A stretch of DNA of 64,000 bases from contig NZ_CP037864.1 in the NCBI RefSeq assembly GCF_004353845.1, forward strand, positions 2,790,001 through 2,854,000. Direction: 5' to 3'. This DNA comes from Citrobacter arsenatis. Its GTDB lineage: Bacteria; Pseudomonadota; Gammaproteobacteria; Enterobacterales; Enterobacteriaceae. The notes under the pieces are model-generated. The model was not told where the DNA came from. It worked only from the letters and a program-made list of their open reading frames with translations, and did no database searches. How positions within the stretch are numbered: the first letter of the stretch is position 1; every line of letters starts with the position of its first letter. Below are positions 43,901-52,271 of this stretch, in pieces. A program made the translations under genes and the position numbers.

Positions 43901-44163
43901 GCGCGGCTATGTATTGCGAGACTGCAGCGCTGGACCAGTTCTTCTGGATTTTCGTCAACAAAGACGAGAACTACCACTGGATCGCCATCATCGAGGCATC
44001 CGCCGAACTGCTGGAACTGGGCATGCTTGAGTACCGCAAGGCGATGCGCGCTATCGCTACCGGCTTTGACACTGGCGAATGGCCAGCACCGATCACCGCT
44101 GATTACACCGACGAACTGAACGACTTCGACCTGCGCCGCCTTGAAGCGCTGCGTCTGGCTTAA
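40951..44163 (+). CDS. recE: RecE-type exonuclease VIII with internal repeats (1070 aa)
   Basis: A 1070-aa 5'-3' dsDNA exonuclease. The nuclease domain is the C-terminal third from about residue 640 (YFEPGRYEGLPNEVYHAANG, LDMGNLVHALALQPE), with the active-site acid/Lys in VRVRPDLEIDLDG and GADLKTISMW. Residues about 120-230 and 265-375 are two copies of one module: TYLHSLL...WRSGKL and TYIQNLL...WQKGNR. A further repeated EYNATLPAQV element occurs near 758 and 807, with a looser EHNASLPA near 740. E. coli RecE works from its C-terminal part alone, so the long N-terminus has an unknown role. GAGGA lies before the ATG. Confidence 0.93.
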   Translation: MEFFNVVKATQKSGKQDAVLWFTAKTEARANLMLDVALEDAGIETGRGKDYAKPIRTDFPVVDGLPKEGEVDFTWCDRYELQDDGRTWLPKAAGVSTGSVDAPSTPTPTVIVEDATASEIVPVENRTPAVRFAVHLMNDKYQTHVTKEQQLAASEMSLDEGNTYLHSLLVARNDVPATAKLSLNAEWKMVQAIKDIFVQDEEHELRVITAFMSDWVNTDAGDRNQLVEDWRSGKLQLLKTETTSGEVGPEEQSQQSEQPNLIVVATLPFRQRVLAQFIGEGEYLYHVDAGQKNEIVRLEMDTDDTYIQNLLLAAENVEAFKKAIEHDIHKVVNAVKKVFPVDGKKPELATVIQFLTVWFKTDYIDRGLLVKEWQKGNRVAQIQRTDVKTNAGGGNKTDRNPKLTHSLDNLDIEIALATLSIDFNIYDIPGEAFRPAKAMVLAKDSPFKEWSSALRKRAGILDYSRAAIFALIRSAHPSYYLNPDRLSGYINANLTETDHEHPTAEMLAAARHKPEESWENEINKQAADEQPQIANIGNGVFSIEGLMGDQQTHTDDRSPVNEDTTSNVQMEETFSDEKQAGTEVQSGESSLETGEKSDTSQQADVNQNTGYVTQNSDSVNQTEPVLAQTEPEAQSDEPAVAYPAYFEPGRYEGLPNEVYHAANGISSTQVKDARVSLMYFNARHVEKTIIKERSPVLDMGNLVHALALQPELLDEEFSVEPLIPEDAFTTTATIRAFIDEHNASLPAMLSADDIKALLEEYNATLPAQVPLGGSVEETGQSYMSLPEEYQRLEADKKQTASAMKACIKEYNATLPAQVKTSGSRDALLEQLAIINPDLVAQEAQKPAPLKVSGTKADLIQAVKSVNPNAVFADELLDAWRENPLGKVLVTRQQLSTALSIQKALLEHPTAGKLLTHPSRAVEVSYFGFDDETGLEVRVRPDLEIDLDGVRIGADLKTISMWNVKQEGLRAKLHREIIDRDYHLSAAMYCETAALDQFFWIFVNKDENYHWIAIIEASAELLELGMLEYRKAMRAIATGFDTGEWPAPITADYTDELNDFDLRRLEALRLA

Positions 44164-44177
44164 TGGAGGATTTGACC

Positions 44178-45218
44178 ATGCAAAATACCAACATCATTAC
44201 GACCGAGCAGGCACCAAACACCATTTCCGCCAGCAACGCTGTGTTCAACGTGCAGGCACTCGGCCAGCTTACCTCTTTCGCTGAATTGATGGCGCAGTCT
44301 GCCGTCACCGTCCCCAAACACCTGGAGGGGAAACCCGCCGACTGTATGGCTATCGTCATGCAGGCTATGCAGTGGGGAATGAACCCATATGCGGTTGCCC
44401 AGAAAACGCACCTGGTCAACGGTGTACTAGGTTACGAAGCGCAGTTGGTTAACGCAGTAATCTCCAGTTCAAGCGCCATTGTTGGTCGCTTCCATTACGA
44501 ATACGGCGGTGACTGGGAGAAGATCGCCGGGAAAAAAGACGGTCGTGATGAATTAGGTCTGTTTATCCGGGTTGGCGCCGTACTGCGCGGAGAAGAAGAA
44601 ATCACCTGGGGCGAGCCAATCTACCTGGCAGATATCACCACACGTAACTCGCCACTGTGGAAAACAGCGCCGAAGCAGCAGATTGCTTATCTGGCAGTGA
44701 AGTACTGGGCTCGCCTGTACTGCCCAGAAGTCATCCTCGGCGTCTACAGTCCAGATGAAGTTGAGCCACGCACTGAGAAAGAGATTAACCCAGCACCGAA
44801 ACACGTTAATTTGGCTGATATCTCAGGTGACACCGTCACAACCACGCAAAACGCACAGGAATCGTCGGTAAATATCGACTCACTGGCTGATGATTTCCGC
44901 GAACGCATCGATGCCGCTCAGGATGTTGATAGCGCCAAAGCACTGCGCGCTGATATCGAAAGCGCGAAGGCCACGCTCGGATCTGCCCTGTTCACCGAGC
45001 TGAAGAATAAGGCAGTGAAACGCTATTACCTGGTTGATTCACGTAACAAGGTCGAAGCCGCGATCAACTCACTGCCGTCTCCGGACGAACCGGATGCATT
45101 TGAACGGTTTGGGGAAGTTGAACGAGTTCTTGCAACGGCGAAACGTCATCTGGGCGACGAGCTGCACGATCAGTTCACCATCACCCTGGCGGATATGAAA
45201 CCGGAATACGTTGGCTAA
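44178..45218 (+). CDS. recT: RecT-family single-strand annealing protein
   Basis: A 346-aa protein starting MQNTNIITTEQAPNTISASN. The core (PADCMAIVMQAMQWGMNPYA, VNGVLGYEAQLVNAVISSSS, WKTAPKQQIAYLAVKYWARL) is the RecT fold. The C-terminal 130 residues are charged and likely bind partners. The more upstream ATG at 44163 would overlap the recE end; GGAGGA serves 44178. It anneals ssDNA produced by RecE. Confidence 0.92.
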   Translation: MQNTNIITTEQAPNTISASNAVFNVQALGQLTSFAELMAQSAVTVPKHLEGKPADCMAIVMQAMQWGMNPYAVAQKTHLVNGVLGYEAQLVNAVISSSSAIVGRFHYEYGGDWEKIAGKKDGRDELGLFIRVGAVLRGEEEITWGEPIYLADITTRNSPLWKTAPKQQIAYLAVKYWARLYCPEVILGVYSPDEVEPRTEKEINPAPKHVNLADISGDTVTTTQNAQESSVNIDSLADDFRERIDAAQDVDSAKALRADIESAKATLGSALFTELKNKAVKRYYLVDSRNKVEAAINSLPSPDEPDAFERFGEVERVLATAKRHLGDELHDQFTITLADMKPEYVG

Positions 45219-45223
45219 GGGTT

Positions 45224-45241
45224 GGGAGGGTTCGCCCTCCC
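45224..45241 (+). repeat. GC hairpin between recT and DUF4060 gene
   Basis: GGGAGGG, UUCG-type tetraloop, CCCTCCC: a very stable stem just after the recT stop but without a T-run. It probably protects or processes the operon mRNA. Confidence 0.7.
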
Positions 45242-45255
45242 ACTGAGGAGATGTA

Positions 45256-45498
45256 ATGCGACTGATTAACCGAGGCAATCAGCAATCCCCGTTAGCGCGT
45301 CAGGCATGCGACATCGCGCTGGCCACTCATCACGAACGCTACGGCGACTACGGGCGCAGCAAGATGAAAGAGACATACACGGTGAGAGTTGAAGGTGTGA
45401 AGGTCTGGGTGGAGGTAGTGAACCGCAAGGCGAGCTACGTGGCCACGGCGATGACAGGTATGCGCCGACTGCGTGCACTTCCGGGTCAGGTTTCTTGA
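45256..45498 (+). CDS. DUF4060 family protein (80 aa)
   Basis: An 80-aa protein starting MRLINRGNQQSPLARQACDI, with HHERYGDYGRSKMKETYTVR, matching the DUF4060 family found between recT and xis in Gifsy/Rac-type prophages. GAGGAGA precedes the start. Function unknown. Confidence 0.85.
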   Translation: MRLINRGNQQSPLARQACDIALATHHERYGDYGRSKMKETYTVRVEGVKVWVEVVNRKASYVATAMTGMRRLRALPGQVS

Positions 45499-45543
45499 TA
45501 TTACTTTTAGAAATGGCCCAGTTCGGGCCATTGGAGAAAAACG

Positions 45544-45744
45544 ATGGATGATATTTTGCTGACGTCAGACCTGACCAGTCGATACAAAATCTCACGTAAA
45601 ACCCTTTGGTCATGGCAAAGCACAGACACGATGCCGCGGGGTTTTGCTAAGCCGTTCCCCGCCCCGGACTTTCCCGGTAACCCTAACCGCTGGAAGTCGG
45701 AGTCAGTCAAAGAGTGGGAAGGTGTGAAACAGCCAATTAACTGA
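45544..45744 (+). CDS. xis: excisionase-like HTH protein
   Basis: A 66-aa protein starting MDDILLTSDLTSRYKISRKT, with helix-turn-helix SRYKISRKTLWSWQ and a wing ending GFAKPF (AlpA/excisionase type). It overlaps the 3' end of the convergent integrase gene by 8 bases. It should bias the integrase to excision. Confidence 0.8.
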   Translation: MDDILLTSDLTSRYKISRKTLWSWQSTDTMPRGFAKPFPAPDFPGNPNRWKSESVKEWEGVKQPIN

Positions 45745-46930
45745 ACGGCTCACCGATGATGCTTTCAAGATGGCTCTGCCAAACGTGGAGCCAGTGTTTT
45801 TGATCATCGATGTAGTCATGCAGATTATAGTGCGCCATCACGCCAACCATTTGGTGACCAAGTAGCTTTTCAATCACATGTGGCGGACAGCCAAGTTCTG
45901 AAAGATTTGTTGCGATTGTTCTTCTCATATCATGGAGAGACCAGGGCTCCATGCCGGATTCTGACCAAATATACCTGGCATAGTTCGAAGCAACTGGCGG
46001 ATGAACCGGGACGTCTTTAATCTCCCCATCCAGTAAGCGCTGTGAAGTGACTAAATGCTTTGTGTTGATCTTCTCAAGATGATTTTTTACCAGTCCCACC
46101 GCAGCATCAGAAAGAGCCCTTCTCATGTGCACTCGCGTTTTGTAACTTCCAGCAGGAATTATCCACTCATTTTCATCCAGCTTGAACCATGACCTTTCGC
46201 TCAACCGAATCTCTGCCGTCCTACAGCCGGTCAACATAATAAATTTCACAAGAAACACGGACTCTATAGACATGCGGTTTTGCAGCCACCGATAAATAGC
46301 CACCAGCTCACGATCATCCAGGCGCCGCGTTCTCTTTTTCGGTTTTTGTCCAACGTCAGTGGGTAGCAATCCCTCGAGCGGATTGGTCGATATCACGCCT
46401 CGGTTAATACAGAACCTGAATGAGCGTTTGCACAGTGAAAGCATATAATGGGCCATCACCCTGCTTTCAATCTGATCAAATACATCTATCCAGTGCATTT
46501 TTGTCGAGTTGTCGACTTTGACATTCCGCATCGGTTCGGCGATATGTTTGGCGAATACCAACTGATAATAATCCGTCTTGGTGAGTTGATTCGCGATACA
46601 GTGTTTCTCGATCCAATAATTGAAGGCTTCAGCCACTGTCATAGAACCTTCACGAGATAATTTTTCCAGCTTCACTTGCTCACGCGGATCTAAACCTTCA
46701 GTAAGCCACGTTCTGAACTGCTGACGCCTTTCCCTTGCCTGAGCAATACTCATTGCAGGATAATCACCGACATTAAGTTTGACTGCTTTTCCAGCCCATC
46801 TGTATCGGTAGAAAAATGAAACTTTGCCAGCCTGACTTATCCTTGCATTGAGTCCGTGAGAATCTGAAATGGTTTCGATATCATCGCGCTTCTTGCCAAG
46901 GGCCTTCCTGAGCTTTGTGTCAGTGATCAT
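45737..46930 (-). CDS. int: tyrosine integrase
   Basis: A 397-aa P4-type tyrosine recombinase. The N-terminal DUF4102-like domain (GLNARISQAGKVSFFYRYRW) is followed by an arm (SREGSMTVAEAFNYWIEKHC) and a catalytic domain with Arg in LTGCRTAEI, His-x-x-Arg in SLHDMRRTIA, His in LLGHQMVG and Tyr in MAHYNLHDY. The start at 46930 is chosen over 46945. The gene lies at the prophage end, pointing inwards. Confidence 0.92.
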   Translation of the reverse strand: MITDTKLRKALGKKRDDIETISDSHGLNARISQAGKVSFFYRYRWAGKAVKLNVGDYPAMSIAQARERRQQFRTWLTEGLDPREQVKLEKLSREGSMTVAEAFNYWIEKHCIANQLTKTDYYQLVFAKHIAEPMRNVKVDNSTKMHWIDVFDQIESRVMAHYMLSLCKRSFRFCINRGVISTNPLEGLLPTDVGQKPKKRTRRLDDRELVAIYRWLQNRMSIESVFLVKFIMLTGCRTAEIRLSERSWFKLDENEWIIPAGSYKTRVHMRRALSDAAVGLVKNHLEKINTKHLVTSQRLLDGEIKDVPVHPPVASNYARYIWSESGMEPWSLHDMRRTIATNLSELGCPPHVIEKLLGHQMVGVMAHYNLHDYIDDQKHWLHVWQSHLESIIGEPFS

Positions 46931-47185
46931 TGAATGGGTACACATTTGGCTTTTGAGTACACAAAAGTGTACACAAAACTCGTTACTCTAAGCTACCCGT
47001 AATGTAACACTTGTACTCAAAGTGTGATGATTAGAAGACCGGAAGGCAGGTAATAGAAGGCTTTAGCGTAACAGAACGTTTTTACGCGGAATTCTTCGGA
47101 ATAGGCCGAATGACAATATAAGAAAGTATTTTAAAATAAGAATATAATGCAGACATTGGGCACCGCCAGCGGTGCCCTTTTGAGA
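46931..47185. other. prophage-chromosome junction region
   Basis: Contains several GTACAC/GTGTAC repeats at about 46938-46980 near the int start, fitting integrase arm sites, then AT-rich sequence with no gene, and a hairpin GGGCACCG/CGGTGCCC near 47159-47179. The attachment core cannot be set because the other prophage end is outside the window. Confidence 0.5.
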
Positions 47186-47359
47186 TCAGATACTGTGGAT
47201 TGCAAACAGCAACGAATTGCGTTGATGGTTGAGAATGCACTTTCTGATGGTATGGATACGCATGTTACGACGCGATTGTCCTTCAAGCCAACGTGCTTTA
47301 CGGCGGCTAGCCTGACGCAGCATCCGCCAGCGTCCCACTTCCGTTCTACTACGCTTCAT
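47186..47359 (-). CDS. yciY: YciY family small protein
   Basis: A 57-aa highly basic protein starting MKRSRTEVGRWRMLRQASRR and continuing with ARWLEGQSRRNMRIHTIRKC, near-identical to E. coli YciY. Function unknown. It lies between the prophage end and cls, in the reverse orientation to cls, as in E. coli. It fixes the chromosomal side of the junction at or before 47186. Confidence 0.92.
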   Translation of the reverse strand: MKRSRTEVGRWRMLRQASRRKARWLEGQSRRNMRIHTIRKCILNHQRNSLLFAIHSI

Positions 47360-47501
47360 GTTTACTACTCTTTCAGTCACTGAGCGGCCATTATAACGCC
47401 ACACCGAATGCAGACCAGTGGTTTTCCCGTGTTTTTATTTGCCAGATTAATCCTGATGCGTAAACTCTTAACAATACGCTTTCAAAAGGATTTTTAAATT
47501 T

Positions 47502-48962
47502 ATGACAACCTTCTACACCGTGGTGAGTTGGCTGGTCATTCTGGGTTACTGGGTACTCATTGCTGGCGTAACATTACGCATTCTAATGAAACGACGCGCA
47601 GTGCCCTCCGCAATGGCCTGGCTTTTGATCATCTATATTCTGCCATTGGTAGGGATCATTGCTTATCTGTCCTTCGGTGAGCTTCACCTGGGTAAACGTC
47701 GCGCCGAACGCGCCCGGGCAATGTGGCCGTCAACGGCCAAATGGCTGAACGACCTTAAAGCCTGCAAGCATATTTTTGCGCAGGAAAACAGCAGCGTCGC
47801 CTCATCCTTATTTAAACTGTGCGAGCGTCGTCAGGGAATCGCCGGGGTTAAGGGAAATCAGCTGCAACTGCTCACCAGCTCAGATGATGTGATGCAGGCA
47901 TTGATCCGCGATATTCAACTCGCGCGCCACAACATCGAGATGGTGTTTTATATCTGGCAGCCGGGCGGTATGGCCGATCAGGTTGCCGAATCATTAATGG
48001 CCGCTGCCAGACGCGGGATTCACTGCCGCCTGATGCTGGACTCGGCGGGCAGCGTGGCGTTCTTCCGCAGCCCATGGGCGGCGATGATGCGTAACGCAGG
48101 TATTGAGGTTGTTGAAGCGCTGAAAGTGAACCTGATGCGTGTGTTTTTACGCCGAATGGACCTGCGCCAGCACCGTAAAATGATTATGATCGATAACTAC
48201 ATTGCGTATACCGGTAGCATGAATATGGTCGATCCTCGCTTCTTCAAACAGGATGCAGGCGTTGGACAATGGGTTGACTTAATGGCAAGAATGGAAGGAC
48301 CGGTAGCCACCGCTATGGGCATCGTCTATTCCTGCGACTGGGAAATTGAGACCGGCAAGCGCATTTTACCCCCGCCGCCAGACGTCAATATCATGCCGTT
48401 TGAGCAGGCCAGCGGTCACACCATTCACACTATCGCCTCGGGTCCTGGTTTCCCAGAAGACTTGATTCATCAGGCGCTGTTAACCGCAGCGTATTCGGCA
48501 CGTGAATATTTAATTATGACCACGCCCTATTTCGTTCCCAGCGACGATTTGCTGCACGCCATTTGTACGGCGGCGCAGCGCGGGGTCGACGTCAGTATCA
48601 TTCTTCCGCGTAAAAATGATTCCCTGCTGGTTGGCTGGGCAAGCCGGGCCTTTTTCACTGAGCTGCTGGCTGCAGGCGTTAAAATCTATCAGTTCGAAGG
48701 CGGCCTGCTGCACACCAAGAGCGTACTGGTCGATGGTGAGCTGAGCCTCGTCGGTACCGTTAACCTGGACATGCGCAGTCTGTGGCTCAATTTTGAAATT
48801 ACGCTGGTCATTGACGATGCCGGATTCGGCGGCGATCTCGCGGCGGTACAGGATGATTATATTTCGCGTTCCCGCCTGCTTGATGCCCGTTTATGGGTAA
48901 AACGACCACTCTGGCAGCGGATCGCTGAGCGACTGTTTTACTTCTTTAGTCCGTTGCTGTAA
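47502..48962 (+). CDS. clsA: cardiolipin synthase A
   Basis: A 486-aa membrane-bound phospholipase D-type synthase joining two phosphatidylglycerols to make cardiolipin. Two N-terminal membrane helices (about 3-25 and 38-58) are followed by two HKD motifs, LRQHRKMIMIDNY near 223 and GLLHTKSVLVDGE near 403. Length equals E. coli ClsA. An AAAGGA ribosome site is upstream. Confidence 0.97.
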   Translation: MTTFYTVVSWLVILGYWVLIAGVTLRILMKRRAVPSAMAWLLIIYILPLVGIIAYLSFGELHLGKRRAERARAMWPSTAKWLNDLKACKHIFAQENSSVASSLFKLCERRQGIAGVKGNQLQLLTSSDDVMQALIRDIQLARHNIEMVFYIWQPGGMADQVAESLMAAARRGIHCRLMLDSAGSVAFFRSPWAAMMRNAGIEVVEALKVNLMRVFLRRMDLRQHRKMIMIDNYIAYTGSMNMVDPRFFKQDAGVGQWVDLMARMEGPVATAMGIVYSCDWEIETGKRILPPPPDVNIMPFEQASGHTIHTIASGPGFPEDLIHQALLTAAYSAREYLIMTTPYFVPSDDLLHAICTAAQRGVDVSIILPRKNDSLLVGWASRAFFTELLAAGVKIYQFEGGLLHTKSVLVDGELSLVGTVNLDMRSLWLNFEITLVIDDAGFGGDLAAVQDDYISRSRLLDARLWVKRPLWQRIAERLFYFFSPLL

Positions 48963-48996
48963 AACGTGCCCATCAGACAGTAAACAGGTAGTCATT

Positions 48997-49326
48997 ATGG
49001 ATATGGATTTGAACAATCGCCTGACTGAAGACGAAACGCTTGAGCAGGCTTACGACATTTTTCTTGAACTGGCTGCGGACAACCTGGATCCAGCCGACAT
49101 CATTCTGTTCAATTTGCAGTTTGAAGAACGCGGCGGTGCCGAGTTATTCGACCCGGCAGAAGACTGGCAGGAACATGTTGATTTTGACCTGAACCCTGAC
49201 TTCTTTGCCGAAGTGGTGATTGGTCTGGCGGATACAGAAGACGGCGAGATTAACGATATTTTTGCCCGCGTTTTATTATGTCGCGAAAAAGATCACAAAC
49301 TCTGCCATATCCTCTGGCGCGAGTAA
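48997..49326 (+). CDS. yciU: UPF0263 protein YciU
   Basis: A 109-aa very acidic protein starting MDMDLNNRLTEDETLEQAYD, of the UPF0263 family whose H. influenzae member mimics dsDNA. It follows cls after 34 bases and is likely co-transcribed. Ends before a bidirectional terminator. Confidence 0.95.
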   Translation: MDMDLNNRLTEDETLEQAYDIFLELAADNLDPADIILFNLQFEERGGAELFDPAEDWQEHVDFDLNPDFFAEVVIGLADTEDGEINDIFARVLLCREKDHKLCHILWRE

Positions 49327-49332
49327 TCTAAT

Positions 49333-49358
49333 AAAAAGCTGCTTTCGCAGCTTTTTTC
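49333..49358. terminator. bidirectional terminator yciU/K+ channel
   Basis: AAAAAGCTGC, loop TTTC, GCAGCTTTTTT: A-run on one side and T-run on the other, serving the convergent yciU and channel genes. Confidence 0.92.
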
Positions 49359-49362
49359 ATTT

Positions 49363-50199
49363 TTACCCCGGCAGTTTACTTCCACAACGGTTACAAAACT
49401 GCGCGCTATGTTCATGCTGAGCCTGTTGACACTGAGGACATTTTCGTTGATGTCCGCGTTGCTGGAACGCGCTGCTCATATGCGTGGTAATTAATCCCGT
49501 TGGAATCGCAATCACCGAATAACCAATCAGGATAAGCACAGACGCTACCATACGTCCCAACGGCGTGTGCGGTGTGATATCGCCATAGCCGACGGTGGTA
49601 ACCGTAACAATGGCCCAATACACTGAAGCATTTAGCGTAGTGAAGCCATATTTTGGCCCTTCTATCAGATACATCATCGCGCCAAAAACTACCATCAGAA
49701 TGGCAATGAAGGAATAGAACAACATCAACTGATGCCGGGCGCTTTTTAAGGCATTCCAGAACACCCGCAGGGAAGGCATAAAGCGCAGCAGCTTGAGAAT
49801 GCGCAGGACACGCAGAACGCGCATCGCCCGCCAGGCGAAGACATAGCTCAGACTGATTTCAGGCCATAACCACATCACATACAGCGGCAAAATTGTTGCG
49901 AGATCGATTATTCCCCAGAAGCTAAACACATATTTAGCAGGATTGGCCCAGCAGCATAAACGAAGAAGATATTCGAGGGTAAAGACCAGAGTAATAAAGA
50001 TCTCCAGCCAGACAAAAACGCGCCATTCCTCAAAGGTTAAATGGTATTGCGTCCCTACTCCGGACTCAATGAAGATAACGATAACGCTGAGCAAAGCGAA
50101 CAGCGCGCACATACCTTCAAAGCGACGCCCTGAACGGGTGTTTAAATCGAATAATTTGCGATAGAGCGCACGGCGAACAGAAGAGACTAAACCTGGCAC
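49363..50199 (-). CDS. voltage-gated K+ channel with C-terminal zinc ribbon
   Basis: A 278-aa inner-membrane channel. Six membrane segments; S4-like helix with arginines in FAWRAMRVLRVLRILKLLRF near 120-140. Pore with selectivity filter TVTTVGYGDITP near 205. The C-terminus is a double-CxxC zinc ribbon (CPQCQQ, FCNRCGSKL). It lacks the RCK domain of E. coli Kch and is the version found at this spot in Salmonella and Citrobacter. Confidence 0.9.
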   Translation of the reverse strand: MPGLVSSVRRALYRKLFDLNTRSGRRFEGMCALFALLSVIVIFIESGVGTQYHLTFEEWRVFVWLEIFITLVFTLEYLLRLCCWANPAKYVFSFWGIIDLATILPLYVMWLWPEISLSYVFAWRAMRVLRVLRILKLLRFMPSLRVFWNALKSARHQLMLFYSFIAILMVVFGAMMYLIEGPKYGFTTLNASVYWAIVTVTTVGYGDITPHTPLGRMVASVLILIGYSVIAIPTGLITTHMSSAFQQRGHQRKCPQCQQAQHEHSAQFCNRCGSKLPG

Positions 50200-50218
50200 A
50201 GATACCTCACCAAAAAGA

Positions 50219-50239
50219 AGGGCTGACCTTTGTCAGCCC
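50219..50239 (-). terminator. opp operon terminator
   Basis: AGGGCTGAC/GTCAGCCCT with a 3-4 base loop and TTCTTTTT on the minus strand, just after oppF. Confidence 0.88.
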
Positions 50240-50245
50240 TCAGGA

Positions 50246-51250
50246 TTATAGCGGGTCTACTTTCAGGCAGGAAACTGCGTGTCGGAAACTCCCTTCAAGA
50301 ACCGGGCGTGTTTTTGCACATTCCGGCCCGGCAATCGGGCAGCGCGTACGGAACACACAACCGGAAGGAGGGTTAATCGGCGATGGCAATTCGCCTTCCA
50401 GCAACTGGATAACCTTGTTCCTTTCCTGATCCGGATCGGGGATCGGCACCGCAGACATCAGCGCTTTGGTATAAGGATGCAGCGGGTTATGGTACACCTC
50501 GTCATAGGTCCCTAATTCCACGGCGTGGCCGAGATACATAACCAGTACGCGGTCGGAGATGTGTTTAACCACCGCCAGGTCGTGGGCAATGAAGATTAAC
50601 GATAATCCCATTTCACGCTGTAGCTGTTGCAGCAGGTTAACCACCTGGGCCTGGATTGATACGTCTAGCGCCGAAACGGGTTCATCGCAAATAATCAGCT
50701 TCGGTTCGAGGATCAGCGCACGGGCAATACCAATACGCTGACACTGACCACCGGAAAACTCATGCGGGTAGCGGTTAATCAGGTTGGGCAGTAATCCAAC
50801 CTTCATCATCATTGCCTTCACACGGTCGCGAACCTCCTGACGTGGCAGGTTTGGATGATAAGTCCGCAGCGGTTCGGCAATAATTTCACCAATCGTCATG
50901 CGCGGGTTTAACGATGCCAGCGGATCCTGGAAAATCATCTGGATATCGCTACGCACTTCCCGCCACTCATCGGGTTTCATGCCCAGCAAATCTTTACCCA
51001 GCCAGGCGACCTTTCCATCGGTGGCTTTCACCAGACCGATAATCGCACGGGCAAAGGTCGATTTCCCACAGCCTGATTCACCCACCACGCCCAGGGTTTC
51101 ACCCTCATACAGTCGCAGGGTCACACCATCAACCGCCTTCAGGGTTTTAGACGGCTGCCAGAACCACTGTTTGCCATCTTTAATATCGAAATGGACTTTA
51201 AGGTCGGCAATCTCAAGGAGCACTTTTCGTTGTTCGGTCACCGCATTCAT
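50246..51250 (-). CDS. oppF: oligopeptide ABC transporter ATPase OppF
   Basis: A 334-aa ATP-binding subunit: Walker A GESGCGKSTFA, signature SGGQCQRIGIARAL, Walker B LIICDEP, and the C-terminal oligopeptide/dipeptide extension with CVFRTRCPIAGPECAKTRP (cysteines that in relatives bind an iron-sulfur cluster). Powers peptide uptake with OppD. Start overlaps the oppD stop by 4 bases. Confidence 0.97.
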   Translation of the reverse strand: MNAVTEQRKVLLEIADLKVHFDIKDGKQWFWQPSKTLKAVDGVTLRLYEGETLGVVGESGCGKSTFARAIIGLVKATDGKVAWLGKDLLGMKPDEWREVRSDIQMIFQDPLASLNPRMTIGEIIAEPLRTYHPNLPRQEVRDRVKAMMMKVGLLPNLINRYPHEFSGGQCQRIGIARALILEPKLIICDEPVSALDVSIQAQVVNLLQQLQREMGLSLIFIAHDLAVVKHISDRVLVMYLGHAVELGTYDEVYHNPLHPYTKALMSAVPIPDPDQERNKVIQLLEGELPSPINPPSGCVFRTRCPIAGPECAKTRPVLEGSFRHAVSCLKVDPL

Positions 51251-52260
51251 ACCAGTTCCTCCACCGGTTTAAAGCAGGCGCGCAGACGGCCCGGACTAAA
51301 TTCCTCCAGTGGCGGAGCACTACTACAGATTTCCATTGCATGTGGGCAACGCGGCTGGAATGGGCAGCCTTTTGGCAGACGCAGCAGGTTTGGTGGGTTG
51401 CCCGGAATAGTCAGCATCTCTTCCCCTTCGGCATCCAGACGAGGTACGGCATTCAGCAAACCAATTGAATACGGATGAACGGGTTTATAAAAGACATCCC
51501 GCGCGCTGCCATATTCCATGGTACGACCGGCGTACATCACCAGAACTTTATCGCAAATACCGGCAACAACCCCCAGATCGTGGGTAATCATGATAATCGC
51601 CGTGTTGAATTCGCTTTTCAGTTCATTCAGCAGCGTCATGATTTGCGCCTGTACCGTTACATCGAGCGCGGTAGTCGGCTCATCGGCTATCAGTAATTTA
51701 GGCCTGCACAATAGCGCCATGGCGATCATTACGCGCTGACGCATGCCGCCCGAGAATTCATGCGGGTACATTTTCATGCGCTTACGCGCTTCCGGCATTT
51801 TCACCGCATCCAGCATTCGGACTGACTCTTCAAAAGCTTCCGCTTTGCTCATGCCTTTATGCAGCATCAGAACTTCCATCAACTGCTCCCCAACCCGCAT
51901 GTATGGATTGAGAGAAGTCATCGGGTCCTGGAAAATCATCGAGATTTGCTCGGCGCGCAGCTTGTTCAGCTCACGTTCCGGCAAGTTCAGAATTTCTCGT
52001 CCGTTGAATGTTGCAGAACCCCCGATACGACCATTTGCCGCCAGCAGCCCCATCAGGGCAAACGCTGTTTGCGATTTACCCGAACCCGATTCCCCGACAA
52101 TACCCAGCGTCTCTCCGGCTCGCAGAGAAAAGTTCAAATCGTTTACTGCCGTTACATCGCCGTCGGGGGTGGCAAACGTCACACGCAGATCTTTTACGTT
52201 CAGCAGTGCGTTAGCCTGTTGTTGCGCGAGCGGCGCGGTTGAGGTTTCAATTACGCTCAT
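51247..52260 (-). CDS. oppD: oligopeptide ABC transporter ATPase OppD
   Basis: A 337-aa subunit with Walker A GESGSGKSQTA, signature FSGGMRQRVMIAMAL, Walker B LLIADEP, and the C-terminal CPFQPRCPHAMEICSS extension. Same length as E. coli OppD. Lies 11 bases after oppC. Confidence 0.97.
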   Translation of the reverse strand: MSVIETSTAPLAQQQANALLNVKDLRVTFATPDGDVTAVNDLNFSLRAGETLGIVGESGSGKSQTAFALMGLLAANGRIGGSATFNGREILNLPERELNKLRAEQISMIFQDPMTSLNPYMRVGEQLMEVLMLHKGMSKAEAFEESVRMLDAVKMPEARKRMKMYPHEFSGGMRQRVMIAMALLCRPKLLIADEPTTALDVTVQAQIMTLLNELKSEFNTAIIMITHDLGVVAGICDKVLVMYAGRTMEYGSARDVFYKPVHPYSIGLLNAVPRLDAEGEEMLTIPGNPPNLLRLPKGCPFQPRCPHAMEICSSAPPLEEFSPGRLRACFKPVEELV

Positions 52261-52271
52261 GGCTGCACTCC

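Noticed and set aside
46931..47185. tRNA gene as the attachment site
   Set aside because: No cloverleaf or tRNA 3' end is visible at the prophage-chromosome junction.
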